NCBI GenBank assembly: GCA_018335615.1
Contig: JAGXRS010000052.1
Span: 1 to 7,527, forward strand
Length of the DNA stretch: 7,527 nucleotides
From: Hydrogenophaga sp.
Lineage (GTDB): Bacteria; Pseudomonadota; Gammaproteobacteria; Burkholderiales; Burkholderiaceae_C
Direction of reading: 5' to 3'
The notes below the pieces were generated by a model. The model was not told the origin of the DNA. It saw nothing but the letters and a program-made list of their open reading frames with translations, and made no database searches. Below, piece after piece: positions 6,684-7,527 of this stretch; position 1 is the first letter of the stretch, and each line of letters starts with the position of its first letter. Both the position numbers and the translations under genes were made by a program.

Positions 6684-7527
6684 ATGAAATCAAAAGTCGT
6701 TGACGCACGCCGCATCGGCATAGGCTGTATTTTGCTGTCGAATGCCCTGAGCGGTGCTGCGGTGACGCTGGGGCGGCACAGCGGCGCCGCCATCATTGGT
6801 CGTCCGCTCGACATCCGCGTCCAGGCAAACCTGGCGCCGGGTGACGATCTGGCCACGCAGTGTATCGGCGCCGATGTGTTTTTTGGCGATGCACAGGTCC
6901 CCGCCGGACTGGTACGCAGCCAACCCATCGGCAGCGGCACGGGCGCGGACACCCAGATCCGCATCCAGTCGATGCAGCCGATCAACGAACCGATCGTCAC
7001 GGTGGACGTCCGGGCGGGGTGCAACGCACCGTTTACCCGACGCTATGTGCTGCTGGCCGATCCGCTCAGCGAGCCGCTGCCTCCTCAGCGGGTGGCGCCG
7101 CTACCGGTGATCCCCAGTGGTGTGGACAGCCGCCCGGTCCCTTTTGCCGATGCGGGTGGGTCCAGCCCCGCGCAGGTGCCCGTCGCGCCACCCGGGCAGG
7201 CGCCCCGCTCGGTGGTTCAACGCACCGTCCCGCGGGAGCCAGCCCCGGTGGTGCCACGCGCGGCTGTGGCGCGTGAGCCCGCGCTTGCAGCGCGTGGCCC
7301 GGCGTCGCGTCTGCAATTGGATCCCCTCGTCTTGGACCTGCAGGTCGAGCGAGACCCTGTTCTGAAACTCAGCATGGACCTGCTGAGCGAGCCCACGTCC
7401 GAAGAAGCCCGGGCCGCGGCCGGCTTGATGTGGCGAGCCCTCAGTGCGTCGCCAGACGAGCGGTGGCGCGATGTCCAGCGCCTGGCAGCGCTGGAGGCCG
7501 AGGCGCAGGCGCTGCGCGGCCAGGGGG
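6684..7527 (+). CDS. FimV-like exported protein, N-terminal part (runs off the window)
   Basis: An open frame of 281 codons without a stop before the window end. Residues 1-26 look like a signal peptide: basic n-region (Lys2, Lys4, Arg9, Arg10), hydrophobic IGIGCILLSNAL, and a likely cleavage near SGAA before VTLG. Residues 27-127 form a compact beta-rich domain from VTLGRHSGAAIIGRPLDI to RRYVLLAD, with Cys60 and Cys113 positioned for a disulfide in the periplasm. A Pro/Ala/Arg-rich linker follows (about 130-208), then a helical, coiled-coil-like start (RLAALEAEAQALRGQ, 266-280). This domain order recalls Burkholderiales FimV-family proteins, which organise the cell pole and type IV pili; the assignment is from memory of the family. 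ATG 6684 is the only sensible start: an in-frame TAA immediately precedes it. No Shine-Dalgarno sequence is visible, so initiation may be leaderless or weak. LysM and C-terminal FimV domains, if present, lie beyond the window. Confidence 0.7.
   Translation, partial: MKSKVVDARRIGIGCILLSNALSGAAVTLGRHSGAAIIGRPLDIRVQANLAPGDDLATQCIGADVFFGDAQVPAGLVRSQPIGSGTGADTQIRIQSMQPINEPIVTVDVRAGCNAPFTRRYVLLADPLSEPLPPQRVAPLPVIPSGVDSRPVPFADAGGSSPAQVPVAPPGQAPRSVVQRTVPREPAPVVPRAAVAREPALAARGPASRLQLDPLVLDLQVERDPVLKLSMDLLSEPTSEEARAAAGLMWRALSASPDERWRDVQRLAALEAEAQALRGQG

Overview
The window is GC-rich (roughly 65% by eye) with dense coding, and its protein repertoire (PaaH-type dehydrogenase, PaaG-like crotonase, ACAD10/11-type acyl-CoA dehydrogenase, YfcG-type GST, a FimV-like protein with an Ala/Pro-rich linker) points to a betaproteobacterium. 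Burkholderiales, most likely Comamonadaceae (Hydrogenophaga/Acidovorax/Polaromonas-like), is my best guess. That placement rests on remembered protein similarity, not on a search.

Layout: almost everything reads leftward (minus strand). In transcription order: a two-domain 3-hydroxyacyl-CoA dehydrogenase (6630-5110), a structured 144-bp spacer, a PaaG-like crotonase (4965-4186), a 163-bp spacer, a Crp/Fnr-type regulator (4022-3303), an APH-fold kinase of the ACAD10/11/LvaA type (3241-2156), its partner acyl-CoA dehydrogenase (2077-818), a YfcG-like glutathione transferase two bases further on (815-111), and finally a tRNA-Pro(UGG) cut by the left edge. On the right, 53 bp from the dehydrogenase start, a FimV-like exported protein starts on the plus strand and runs off the window.

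How the genes may work together: the kinase and dehydrogenase are separate versions of the two halves of animal ACAD10/ACAD11 and correspond to P. putida LvaA and LvaC, which process 4-hydroxyacyl-CoAs by phosphorylation followed by phosphate loss. The crotonase and 3-hydroxyacyl-CoA dehydrogenase could take the product through isomerisation and oxidation to a 3-ketoacyl-CoA. A CoA ligase and a thiolase would still be needed and are not in the window. This gives a coherent but unproven picture of a CoA-thioester (hydroxy-acid or aromatic-derived) catabolic cluster with its own one-component regulator.

I see no mobile element, CRISPR array, integron or phage signature. The most interesting points are the single stop codon separating the kinase and dehydrogenase reading frames, the crotonase that lacks both classical hydratase glutamates, and several RNA-level dyads in the spacers.
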